Shown here: positions 1 through 6,826 of the stretch, one piece after another
Layout: every line of letters starts with the position of its first letter
Position numbering within the stretch: the stretch's first letter is position 1
Assembly: GCA_035546175.1 (NCBI GenBank)
Contig: DASZWW010000380.1
Coordinates: forward strand, 1 to 8,042
Length of the DNA: 8,042 nt
DNA from: DASZFV01 sp035546175
GTDB lineage: Bacteria; Myxococcota_A; Polyangia; Fen-1088
Direction: 5' to 3'
Program-made: the position numbers and the translations under genes
Notes under the pieces: model-generated
What the model was told of the DNA's origin: nothing
The model's database searches: none
What the model saw: the letters and a program-made list of their open reading frames with translations, nothing else

Positions 1-999
1 GACGTGGGCGCCGGACGCCGGCGCCTCCGGCGCGAGCGTGGCCGGCACGAGGCTCATGGGCACGAGGTGCGAGGACGACGCGGCCGGGAGGCCCGCGACG
101 CGCACGCCCCAGCGCTTCGCGAGCGCCCGCGACTCCGCGTCGTCGGGATCGATGGCCAGCGCCGCGCGCAGGGCGGCGTCGCGCTCGCCCGAGCGCCCCG
201 TCCCGTCGTGCAGCTCGGCGAGCTCCCGCCAGATCGAGAGGGCCTTCGGCGGGTCGAGCTGCTCGAGCGCGAGCGCGACGAGCTGGATGTTCTGCGGATC
301 GCGCGGCGCCGCTTTGGCGGCCGGCTGCACCTTCGCCAGCGCGAGCCGCGGGTTCTTGCGCGCGATGTAGACGGCCGCGAGCTCGCGGGCCACGGGGAAG
401 TTGTGCGGCTCGTGGAAGATGAGGCGCTCGGCGACGCGCACGTACTCGTCGGCGCGGCCCTGCGTCTTGAGGAACTCGGCGGCGCGCTTGAACTCGCGGA
501 TGGCCTCGTCGGTCTCGCCCGCCTGCGAGGCCGACTCGGCGAGCTGGACGCGCGCCACGACGCGCTCGGGCGCGAGCGCGACGATCCGGCGCAGCGCCGG
601 CAGCGCGGCGGCGCCCTGCCCCGCCTCCTGGAAGGCTGCCGCCGCGAGCCCGAACTGCTGCAGCGCCTCGGCGAGCTGGCCGAGCTGCTCGAGGATCGCG
701 CCGAGGCGCAGGTGGCCCTCGGCGTGCCCCGGCACGAGCTTGAGCGCGTTCTTGTAGACGGCGACGGCCTTGGCGAGCGCGCCTTGCTCGACGTAGAGCT
801 CGCCCGTGCGCAGGTAGATGTCGCGCGCCAGGGCGTTCTCCCCGCGGCGCGCGTAGATCTCGGCCATCTTGAGCCAGGTGCGCGTGTCGCGCGGCTCCTC
901 CTGGACGACGCGCGCGAACTCCTCGAGCGCGCGGTCCGGCTGCCCGCGCTCCAAGAACTTCTGGGCGGCTGCGAGCGCCTTCTCCTTGTTCGTCGCCAC
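1..999 (-). CDS. TPR-repeat protein, 3' end cut off by the window
   Basis: The visible 333 residues are almost entirely helical tetratricopeptide repeats, which normally form a scaffold for protein-protein contacts. The function is otherwise unknown. The first repeats are clear: residues 5-36 (KALAAAQKFLERGQPDRALE...), 39-70 (TWLKMAEIYARRGENALARD...) and 73-106, followed by degenerate repeats at about 110-180, 185-230 and 250-290 (ALRAALAIDPDDAESRALA). After about residue 300 the chain becomes Ala/Pro/Ser-rich (VAGLPAASSSHLVPM...), like a linker, and the frame is still open at base 1, so a further domain may follow. The start is GTG at 999-997 (VATNKEKALA). It is the only start codon in this frame after the accC stop, and it has no clear Shine-Dalgarno sequence. 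No signal peptide is visible, so the protein is probably cytoplasmic. It lies 92 bases downstream of accC and could be the last gene of that operon or a separate unit. Confidence 0.85.
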   Translation of the reverse strand, partial: MATNKEKALAAAQKFLERGQPDRALEEFARVVQEEPRDTRTWLKMAEIYARRGENALARDIYLRTGELYVEQGALAKAVAVYKNALKLVPGHAEGHLRLGAILEQLGQLAEALQQFGLAAAAFQEAGQGAAALPALRRIVALAPERVVARVQLAESASQAGETDEAIREFKRAAEFLKTQGRADEYVRVAERLIFHEPHNFPVARELAAVYIARKNPRLALAKVQPAAKAAPRDPQNIQLVALALEQLDPPKALSIWRELAELHDGTGRSGERDAALRAALAIDPDDAESRALAKRWGVRVAGLPAASSSHLVPMSLVPATLAPEAPASGAHV

Positions 1000-1018
1000 C
1001 GGCGTCGCAGTTTTACCG

Positions 1019-1031
1019 CGATCTTCGATCG
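1019..1031. repeat. Small palindrome upstream of the TPR gene
   Basis: Arms CGATC (1019-1023) and GATCG (1027-1031) flank the 3-base spacer TTC, about 20 bases before the TPR gene's GTG start. This could be an operator half-site pair or part of the leader. Such short palindromes also occur by chance. Confidence 0.3.
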
Positions 1032-1050
1032 TGTAAAGCGCAACACGCCC

Positions 1051-1076
1051 GCGCGGCGCAGAAAATGCCGCCGCGC
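1051..1076 (-). terminator. Strong GC hairpin after accC, possible terminator
   Basis: A perfect 8-base inverted repeat, GCGCGGCG at 1051-1058 and CGCCGCGC at 1069-1076, encloses a 10-base A/T-containing loop. It begins 15 bases after the accC TAA on the minus strand. Bulging C1068 would let two further pairs form. There is no run of T after the stem on the minus strand, so it is not a classical Rho-independent terminator. It could attenuate read-through into the TPR gene or stabilise the 3' end of the acc message. The remaining bases of the 1000-1091 gap show no convincing promoter. Confidence 0.4.
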
Positions 1077-1091
1077 AAATCGAGGCCGTCG

Positions 1092-2414
<1,323 letters not shown>

Positions 2415-2424
2415 GGGCGCTTGG

Positions 2425-2444
2425 GGAGGGTTCGCCAACCCTCC
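2425..2444 (-). repeat. Inverted repeat in the accC leader
   Basis: A perfect 8-base inverted repeat, GGAGGGTT at 2425-2432 and AACCCTCC at 2437-2444, has a 4-base loop and ends 10 bases upstream of the accC ATG on the minus strand. In the minus-strand RNA the 5' arm reads GGAGGGUU, so the only Shine-Dalgarno-like stretch near accC lies inside the stem. It may influence accC translation or form part of a dispersed repeat together with the hairpin at 2457-2473. Confidence 0.6.
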
Positions 2445-2456
2445 GGTGCTCGCTCC

Positions 2457-2473
2457 GCGCGGCGAAGCCGCGC
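2457..2473. repeat. REP-like GC hairpin between accB and accC
   Basis: A perfect 7-base inverted repeat, GCGCGGC at 2457-2463 and GCCGCGC at 2467-2473, has a 3-base loop. It is embedded in GCTCGCTCC and TGCGCTCGGG flanks, which resemble the short dispersed intergenic repeats common in GC-rich genomes. It is 12 bases from the neighbouring hairpin at 2425-2444. The pair fills most of the 87-base accB-accC gap. It has no T-tract in either direction, so it may be an RNA-stability element or a partial terminator rather than a full stop. Its copy number in the genome cannot be seen from here. Confidence 0.55.
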
Positions 2474-2501
2474 TGCGCTCGGGTCAGCAGCATGGCAGAC
2501 G

Positions 2502-3005
<504 letters not shown>

Positions 3006-3028
3006 TCGCGGATGGTCCTTTGTCGAGG

Positions 3029-3054
3029 AGCTCTGGAGGTCAGCTCTGGAGATC
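3029..3054. repeat. 13-base tandem duplication across the roadblock stop codon
   Basis: Two adjacent 13-base units, 3029-3041 and 3042-3054, match at 12 of 13 positions. The plus-strand core AGCTCTGGAG occurs at 3029-3038 and again at 3042-3051. The TGA of the roadblock gene (3042-3040) lies at the junction, so one unit codes for the last residues (LQS) and the other lies in the gap before accB. It looks like a small replication-slippage duplication. Confidence 0.6.
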
Positions 3055-3420
3055 TTGACGCAGCTGCGGGGCCGCCACCTTGACGAGGTAGCGCGCCTTG
3101 CCGACGATCGCCGTGGGCAGCATCGCGCAGGCGAGGAAGTACTCCTGGGTGAGCACGGAGATCACGAGCGTCACCGTGTCGGTGCGGATCGTGACCTCGG
3201 CGAGCGCGCCGGCGTCGAGCGACTGCACGGTGCGGCGCGCCTGCGAGACGAGGTGCGCGAACTCGGCGGCCAGCGTCTGGATGTCGGGCAGGGAGTCGCC
3301 GAAGCCGCTCCTGGCGTACGAGTCGACGGCGATGCCGTCGAAGCCCATGAGCACGCCCGCGATGCCGCCGTCGAGCTTGTCGATCAGCCTCTGGATGTTC
3401 TCGCGAAACATGGTGCCCAT
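3040..3420 (-). CDS. Roadblock/LC7-domain protein (MglB-like fold)
   Basis: This 126-residue protein is one Roadblock/LC7 domain, a small alpha/beta fold that dimerises. In bacteria it often acts as a regulator or GTPase-activating partner of MglA/Ras-like GTPases, as MglB does in Myxococcus polarity. Visible features are an N-terminal helix (MFRENIQRLIDKLDG, residues 4-18), a strand with the typical turn GVLMGFDGIAVDSY (22-35), a long helix (LPDIQTLAAEFAHLVSQARRTVQSL, 44-68), strands EVTIRTDTVTLVISVLTQEYFLACAM (74-99) and a final helix ARYLVKVAAPQLRQDL (109-124). The first ATG (3420) is preferred over the one at 3411 because GGAGG lies at 3435-3431, ten bases upstream. The gene sits between aroB (43-base gap) and accB (34-base gap), all on one strand. 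No MglA-like GTPase is nearby, so its partner is unknown. The domain call is firm and any role in metabolism is inference. Confidence 0.85.
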   Translation of the reverse strand: MGTMFRENIQRLIDKLDGGIAGVLMGFDGIAVDSYARSGFGDSLPDIQTLAAEFAHLVSQARRTVQSLDAGALAEVTIRTDTVTLVISVLTQEYFLACAMLPTAIVGKARYLVKVAAPQLRQDLQS

Positions 3421-3430
3421 GGTCAGGTTG

Positions 3431-3435
3431 CCTCC
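3431..3435 (-). promoter_or_regulatory. Ribosome binding site of the roadblock gene
   Basis: GGAGG on the minus strand lies ten bases before the ATG at 3420 and nineteen before the alternative ATG at 3411. It therefore decides in favour of the longer reading. Confidence 0.7.
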
Positions 3436-3463
3436 GGTGTGTACTCGCTCGGCATTCCGCGTG

Positions 3464-4588
3464 TCAAGCGCGCGGCCGCGCGCCGCTCCCCCGTCCTTGC
3501 GGCAGGAAGTGGGCCGCGATCTCGTCGGGCGAGACGTCGACGAGCTTGGTCTCGCCCGCCGCGGGCACGAACACGAAGCGGATGGCGCCGCCGCGGCGCT
3601 TCTTGTCGACGGTGACGCGCGCGAGGACCTCCGCGGAGAGCCGCGGCGCGAGGTCCACGGGCAGGCCCAGGCGCGCGAGCAGCGCCCTCGCGCGCGCCGT
3701 GAGCGCCGGCGTGCCGAGCCCGCGCGCCTCGCCGAGCGACAGCGCGGCCAGCATCCCGAGCCCCACGGCCTCGCCGTGCAGCAGGCCGTAGCTCGAGGCC
3801 GCCTCGAGGGCGTGGCCGACGGTGTGGCCGAAGTTGAGGATGGCCCGGCGCCCGCTCTCGGTCTCGTCCTCGGCCACGACCTCCGCCTTGACGCGCACGG
3901 CGCGCGCGACGAGGTCGGCGGCCACGGCGGCCGGCAGCTTCGCGTCGGGCGCCGCGGGGAGCCGCTCGAGGATCTCCAGCAGCTCGGCGTCGGCGATGAA
4001 GCCGCACTTGACGACCTCGGCGAGTCCGGCGCGGAGCTCGCGCGCCGGCAGCGTGCCCAGGAACCCCAGGTCGGCGACGACGGCCGCGGGCTGGTGGAAG
4101 GCGCCCACGAGGTTCTTGCCCGCGCGCAGATCGACGGCCGTCTTCCCGCCCACGGACGCGTCGACCATCGCGAGCAGCGTCGTGGGCACGAGCGCGAGCT
4201 TCACGCCCCGCAGGTACACGGCCGCGGCGAAGCCGGCGTGGTCGGTGGCCGCGCCGCCGCCCACGCCGATGACGGCGCCGCGCCGATCGTAGCCGCTGTC
4301 GGCCAGCCACTCGGCCGTCCGCTCGATCTCCGCGAGCGTCTTGCTCGCCTCGCCCGCGCGCAGGTCGAAGCGCTTGACGTTGGGCAGGCGCTTCGACAGC
4401 GCCTCGACGAGCGGCGCGACGCGCGGCGAGCGCGCGCCCACCTGCTCGTCGACGAGGACCGCCGCGCCCGTGACGGCGCCGAGCGCGCCGGCGAGCGCGG
4501 CCGCGGCCTCGGCGGGCTCGATGTCGCCGATGCGCACGTCGTAGCGCCGCGCGCCCAGCTCCACGCCGACGGTGGTGGTGACGCTCAC
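3464..4588 (-). CDS. aroB: 3-dehydroquinate synthase
   Basis: AroB converts DAHP to 3-dehydroquinate in the shikimate pathway using NAD+ and a divalent metal. The 374-residue product is close to the family's usual 350-370. The NAD-binding loop is GVGGGAATDHAGF (108-120). It is followed by YLRGVKLALVPTTLLAMVDASVGGKTAVD (125-153) and KNLVGAFHQP (158-167). Metal ligands expected from the family are E191 (in GLAEVVKCGFI), H255 (FGHTVGHALE, 253-262) and H271 (LLHGEAVGLGM). K194 and the DKKRRGGAIRFV block (328-339) are also present. The loop reads ATD where GD preceded by a small residue is usual, but the conserved aspartate D116 is kept. The start is GTG at 4588: the conserved N-terminus begins just after it, GGGAG lies seven bases upstream, and the GTGA overlaps the aroK stop. 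That overlap points to translational coupling with aroK. The last ten residues (GRGSGARPRA) are a non-conserved tail. Confidence 0.96.
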   Translation of the reverse strand: MSVTTTVGVELGARRYDVRIGDIEPAEAAAALAGALGAVTGAAVLVDEQVGARSPRVAPLVEALSKRLPNVKRFDLRAGEASKTLAEIERTAEWLADSGYDRRGAVIGVGGGAATDHAGFAAAVYLRGVKLALVPTTLLAMVDASVGGKTAVDLRAGKNLVGAFHQPAAVVADLGFLGTLPARELRAGLAEVVKCGFIADAELLEILERLPAAPDAKLPAAVAADLVARAVRVKAEVVAEDETESGRRAILNFGHTVGHALEAASSYGLLHGEAVGLGMLAALSLGEARGLGTPALTARARALLARLGLPVDLAPRLSAEVLARVTVDKKRRGGAIRFVFVPAAGETKLVDVSPDEIAAHFLPQGRGSGARPRA

Positions 4589-5118
4589 GCCGCCGCTCCC
4601 TTCTGCACCCACGCCAGCACGTCGCGCGCGACGTCCTGCGGAAGCCGGTCGACGGTGTCCACCGAGAGGTGCGCCCGCGCGTAGAACGGCGCCCGCGCGG
4701 CCAGCAGCGCCGTCGCGGCCGCCACCGGATCCGGGCCCGACAGCAGCGGCCGCCCCGCGCCTCCGCGCGCGCGCCGCACCGCCTCCTCCGCCGTGATGGC
4801 GAGCGCGACGACGCGCCCCGCCGCCAGCATCGCGCGCAGGTTGTCCTCGCGGCACGCCGCGCCCCCGCCGGTCGCGACGACGACCCGCCGCTCGCGGCTC
4901 ACCTCGCCGAGCGCCCGGGCCTCGCGGGCGCGGAACCCCGCCTCGCCCTCGGTCTCGAAGATGCGCGGCACCGACTGGCCCGCCTCGCGCACGATCACCT
5001 CGTCGAGGTCCACGAGCCTCCACCCGAGCCGCGCCGCGAGGATGCGCCCCACCGTCGTCTTCCCGGTGGCCATGAACCCGACGAGGAAGATGGGAGCATC
5101 GGGCTCGAACGTCTCCAT
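4585..5118 (-). CDS. aroK: Shikimate kinase
   Basis: AroK phosphorylates shikimate at the 3-hydroxyl with ATP, the fifth step toward chorismate. The 177-residue product is the normal size. It has the P-loop GFMATGKTT (14-22), the shikimate-binding DLDE (37-40) and GFRAREA (61-67, with R63), and the GGG of VATGGGAACR (84-86). R123 of the lid is in GRPLL, and R142 is in the adenine-side RxxxY motif (RAPFY). All key residues are present. I prefer ATG at 5118, ten residues before the P-loop strand. An in-frame TTG at 5145 would add nine Ser/His-rich residues that look non-conserved. Neither start has a clear Shine-Dalgarno sequence. It is the first gene of the probable aroK-aroB-roadblock-accB-accC operon, shares four bases with aroB, and has its own promoter about 50-75 bases upstream. 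Confidence 0.95.
   Translation of the reverse strand: METFEPDAPIFLVGFMATGKTTVGRILAARLGWRLVDLDEVIVREAGQSVPRIFETEGEAGFRAREARALGEVSRERRVVVATGGGAACREDNLRAMLAAGRVVALAITAEEAVRRARGGAGRPLLSGPDPVAAATALLAARAPFYARAHLSVDTVDRLPQDVARDVLAWVQKGAAA
4596..4600 (-). promoter_or_regulatory. Ribosome binding site of aroB
   Basis: GGGAG on the minus strand sits inside the end of aroK, seven bases before the GTG at 4588. This fixes the aroB start against the much longer upstream reading that overlaps aroK out of frame. Confidence 0.7.
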
Positions 5119-5165
5119 GAGATCAGATGATGAATGAGGCGCCAATCTAAGTCGGCGCCGCGGGG

Positions 5166-5194
5166 ATTCTAGAGGGACGGCGACGGCCGGTCAA
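5166..5194 (-). promoter_or_regulatory. Sigma-70-type promoter of the aroK operon
   Basis: On the minus strand the -35 box TTGACC (5194-5189) and the -10 box TAGAAT (5171-5166) are separated by exactly 17 bases. Each matches the sigma-70 consensus at five of six positions. Transcription would start near 5159, giving a leader of about 40 bases before the aroK ATG. The promoter lies between the activator gene and aroK, where one is needed. Its -35 box is inside the inverted repeat 5186-5201. No sigma-54 -24/-12 element is seen here, so the neighbouring activator does not obviously drive this operon. Confidence 0.7.
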
Positions 5195-5201
5195 AACCGG
5201 C
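5186..5201 (-). repeat. Inverted repeat after the activator gene, overlapping the aroK -35 box
   Basis: GCCGGT (5186-5191) and ACCGGC (5196-5201) form a perfect 6-base stem with a 4-base loop, two bases past the activator's TAG. It lacks a following T-run on the minus strand, so termination would be weak. The same bases contain the -35 box of the aroK promoter, so it could equally be a repressor operator. Confidence 0.5.
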
Positions 5202-5203
5202 GG

Positions 5204-6214
5204 CTAGATGCCGTATTCCTTGATCTTGTAGAGCAGCGCGCGCTGGCTGATCTCGAGGAGCTCGGCGGCGCGCGTGCGGTTGCCGCCCGTGCGCTCGAGG
5301 GCCCGGCGGATGAGGGCCTCCTCGGTGCGGCGGGCGGCGCGCTTGATCGAGAGATCCTCGGCGTCGCCTGTCACGGCCGGGGCGGGCGTCGCGGCGCGCT
5401 GGCCGGCGAAGCGCTCGGGCAGGCTCGCGAGGTCGACGGCGGCGGCCTCGCACAGCACGGCGGCGCGCTCGACCGTGTTCTCGAGCTCGCGCACGTTGCC
5501 CGGCCAGGCGTAGGCCTCGAGGGCCTGCAGCGCCTCGGGGGCGAAGCCGCGGGCGGTGACTGCGGGGCCGAGCCGCGCCCGCGCCGCCGCGAGGAAGTGC
5601 GCGGCGAGGCGCGCGACGTCGCCCTCGCGCTCCCGCAGGGCGGGCAGGCGCACGGTCAGGACGTCGAGGCGGAAGAGCAGGTCCTCGCGGAACCGTCCGG
5701 CGGCGACCTCGGCCTCGAGCGGGCGCGAGGTCGCGGCGACGACACGCACGTCGATGACGGCGTCGGCGTCGGCGCCCAGCCGCCGCACGTGGCCGTCCTG
5801 GAGGACGCGCAGGAGCTTGACCTGCGAGGCCGGCGGCAGCTCGCCCACCTCGTCGAGGAACAGCGTCCCGCCCGCGGCCTGCTCGACGAGGCCCGTCCGG
5901 TCCCGCACGGCGTCGGTGAAGGCGCCCTTCGTGTGCCCGAAGAGCTCCGACTCGATGAGCCCGGCCGGGATGGCCCCGCAATTGACGGCGATGAAGGGGG
6001 CCCGCGCGCGGGGCGAGAGCGCGTGCAGCGCCCGCGCGACGACCTCCTTGCCCGTGCCCGACTCCCCGCGCACGAGCACCGTCGCCTTGTGCGGGGCAAC
6101 CTTGCGCAAGGTGGCGCGCAGCGCCGTCATGGCCGGGCTCTCGCCCACGAGCGTCACGAGGGGGTCGGGGGTCGCCACGCGCGCGGCGAAAGATAGCACG
6201 CCGAAAAGCGCCAT
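5204..6214 (-). CDS. Sigma-54-interacting AAA+ activator without a sensor domain
   Basis: A bacterial enhancer-binding protein: an AAA+ ATPase that remodels RNA polymerase-sigma-54 and binds DNA through a Fis-type helix-turn-helix. In 336 residues the AAA+ domain begins almost at once (LVGESPAMTALRATL, 22-36). It contains Walker A GESGTGKE (50-57), the sigma-54 contact loop GAFTDA (97-102; the consensus is GAFTGA), Walker B TLFLDE (117-122), the arginine-finger region FREDLLFRLDV (175-185) and sensor II WPGNVREL (237-244). The C-terminal HTH is EEALIRRALERTGGNRTRAAELLEIS...LLYKIKEYGI (298-336). There is no response-regulator, PAS or GAF domain, as in PspF-type proteins, so activity must be controlled by expression or by a partner protein. 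ATG at 6214 is chosen. Upstream in-frame starts would run into the divergent gene and add a non-conserved 33-residue extension. An AGGGC lies six bases before the ATG. The target genes are not evident, and no -24/-12 element was found nearby. Confidence 0.92.
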   Translation of the reverse strand: MALFGVLSFAARVATPDPLVTLVGESPAMTALRATLRKVAPHKATVLVRGESGTGKEVVARALHALSPRARAPFIAVNCGAIPAGLIESELFGHTKGAFTDAVRDRTGLVEQAAGGTLFLDEVGELPPASQVKLLRVLQDGHVRRLGADADAVIDVRVVAATSRPLEAEVAAGRFREDLLFRLDVLTVRLPALREREGDVARLAAHFLAAARARLGPAVTARGFAPEALQALEAYAWPGNVRELENTVERAAVLCEAAAVDLASLPERFAGQRAATPAPAVTGDAEDLSIKRAARRTEEALIRRALERTGGNRTRAAELLEISQRALLYKIKEYGI

Positions 6215-6218
6215 TTTT

Positions 6219-6247
6219 TTGCCCTGGCGCCCGGGCCGGTCTTTACT
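6219..6247 (+). promoter_or_regulatory. Possible promoter of the CxxC-protein gene
   Basis: TTGCCC (6219-6224) and TTTACT (6242-6247) are 17 bases apart, each matching the sigma-70 consensus at four of six positions. Transcription would begin within a base or two of the ATG at 6255, consistent with the lack of a Shine-Dalgarno sequence there. The element lies in the 40-base gap between two divergent starts, around the palindrome GCCCGGGC (6229-6236). Confidence 0.3.
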
Positions 6248-6254
6248 CGATCCC

Positions 6255-6797
6255 ATGAGCGTGGAAGTCGAACGGGCAACGGTCGCCTGCGGAACCTGCA
6301 GCGCCCAGGTCATCGAGCTGCGGCGTGGCCGCTGCTGGGGTTGCTACCAACGTTGGGTCGAGTCACGCCCCGTGGGCCGCGGCGCGACGTGCACGGTCTG
6401 CTTCGAGAAGCGCCGCGACCAGCTCAAGCTCGTCGAGCTGCACGGCCGCAGCATGCCGCTGTGCCACGGCTGCGCCGCGCGCATCGCCCGCATGGACGAC
6501 GTGCCCGAGTCCGTGGACGGCCTGCGCGTGGCCCTGCGCCGCGACCGCCGCACCGCCGACAAGCGCGTCGGCAAGGTCGACCACCGCATCTTCCCGCGCG
6601 AGCGCCGCGTGGGCGAGCGCCGCAACCCGCCGCGCGGCGTGGTGCCGGCGGGCGACCCGAGCTACGAGAACACGATGCTCGCCGACATGGACGAGATCAT
6701 CGTCGAGCTGGCGGAGGCCGACATGGAAGAGGTCGAGCAGACGCAGGTGCGCGAGCAGGACAAGGCGGCGAGCCCGCCTCCCCCACCCGCGCTCTAG
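6255..6797 (+). CDS. Small protein with four CxxC pairs, zinc-ribbon-like; function unknown
   Basis: This 180-residue protein has no family I can name. The N-terminal part has four Cys pairs: C12-x2-C15, C27-x2-C30 (CWGCYQRW), C46-x2-C49 (CTVC) and C70-x2-C73 (CHGC). They are spaced like two consecutive zinc ribbons or treble clefs, each with two CxxC knuckles. The middle (94-127) is strongly basic (LRRDRRTADKRVGK...RERRVGERRNPPR), suited to nucleic acid or acidic-surface contact. The end is acidic (DMDEIIVELAEADMEEVEQ, 144-162), then closes with a proline run (SPPPPPAL). It is the only plus-strand gene in the window. The start at 6255 fits the first CxxC and leaves 40 bases to the divergent activator. 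Longer upstream readings in this frame are antisense to that gene. The divergent layout suggests, but does not prove, co-regulation with the activator. The coding call is good and the metal-binding role is inference. Confidence 0.8.
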   Translation: MSVEVERATVACGTCSAQVIELRRGRCWGCYQRWVESRPVGRGATCTVCFEKRRDQLKLVELHGRSMPLCHGCAARIARMDDVPESVDGLRVALRRDRRTADKRVGKVDHRIFPRERRVGERRNPPRGVVPAGDPSYENTMLADMDEIIVELAEADMEEVEQTQVREQDKAASPPPPPAL

Positions 6798-6805
6798 GCG
6801 CTCCT

Positions 6806-6820
6806 CGCGAACGGCTCGCG
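6806..6820. terminator. Short hairpin in the convergent gap, weak terminator candidate
   Basis: CGCGA (6806-6810) and TCGCG (6816-6820) form a 5-base stem with a 5-base loop in the 29-base gap between two convergent genes. It has no T-run on either side. Its position is right for a bidirectional terminator but the structure is weak. Confidence 0.25.
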
Positions 6821-6826
6821 CGTCCG

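Noticed and set aside
2457..2473. CRISPR-like or riboswitch interpretation of the accB-accC hairpins
   Set aside because: There are only two short unrelated stems, with no regular repeat-spacer pattern and no recognisable aptamer core.
3098..4684. A 528-codon open frame on the plus strand
   Set aside because: It lies opposite the roadblock, aroB and aroK genes, and its product is a low-complexity Arg/Ala/Gly-rich string with no motif.
4589..5023. Upstream extension of aroB to a 519-codon reading
   Set aside because: The extra 145 residues overlap aroK out of frame and are Arg/Gly-rich. The conserved AroB sequence starts at the GTG at 4588, which has its own ribosome binding site.
6226..6240. 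Possible sigma-54 promoter in the divergent gap
   Set aside because: A TGGC is present at 6225-6228, but the GC expected ten bases later is missing (GG instead).
5556..6254. Plus-strand extension upstream of the CxxC gene
   Set aside because: These bases encode the AAA+ activator on the minus strand with full motifs, and the extension is Arg/Ser-rich.
6215..6313. Longer activator start adding 33 residues
   Set aside because: It would overlap the divergent CxxC gene, and the extension is not conserved in type. The AAA+ family sequence begins after the ATG at 6214.
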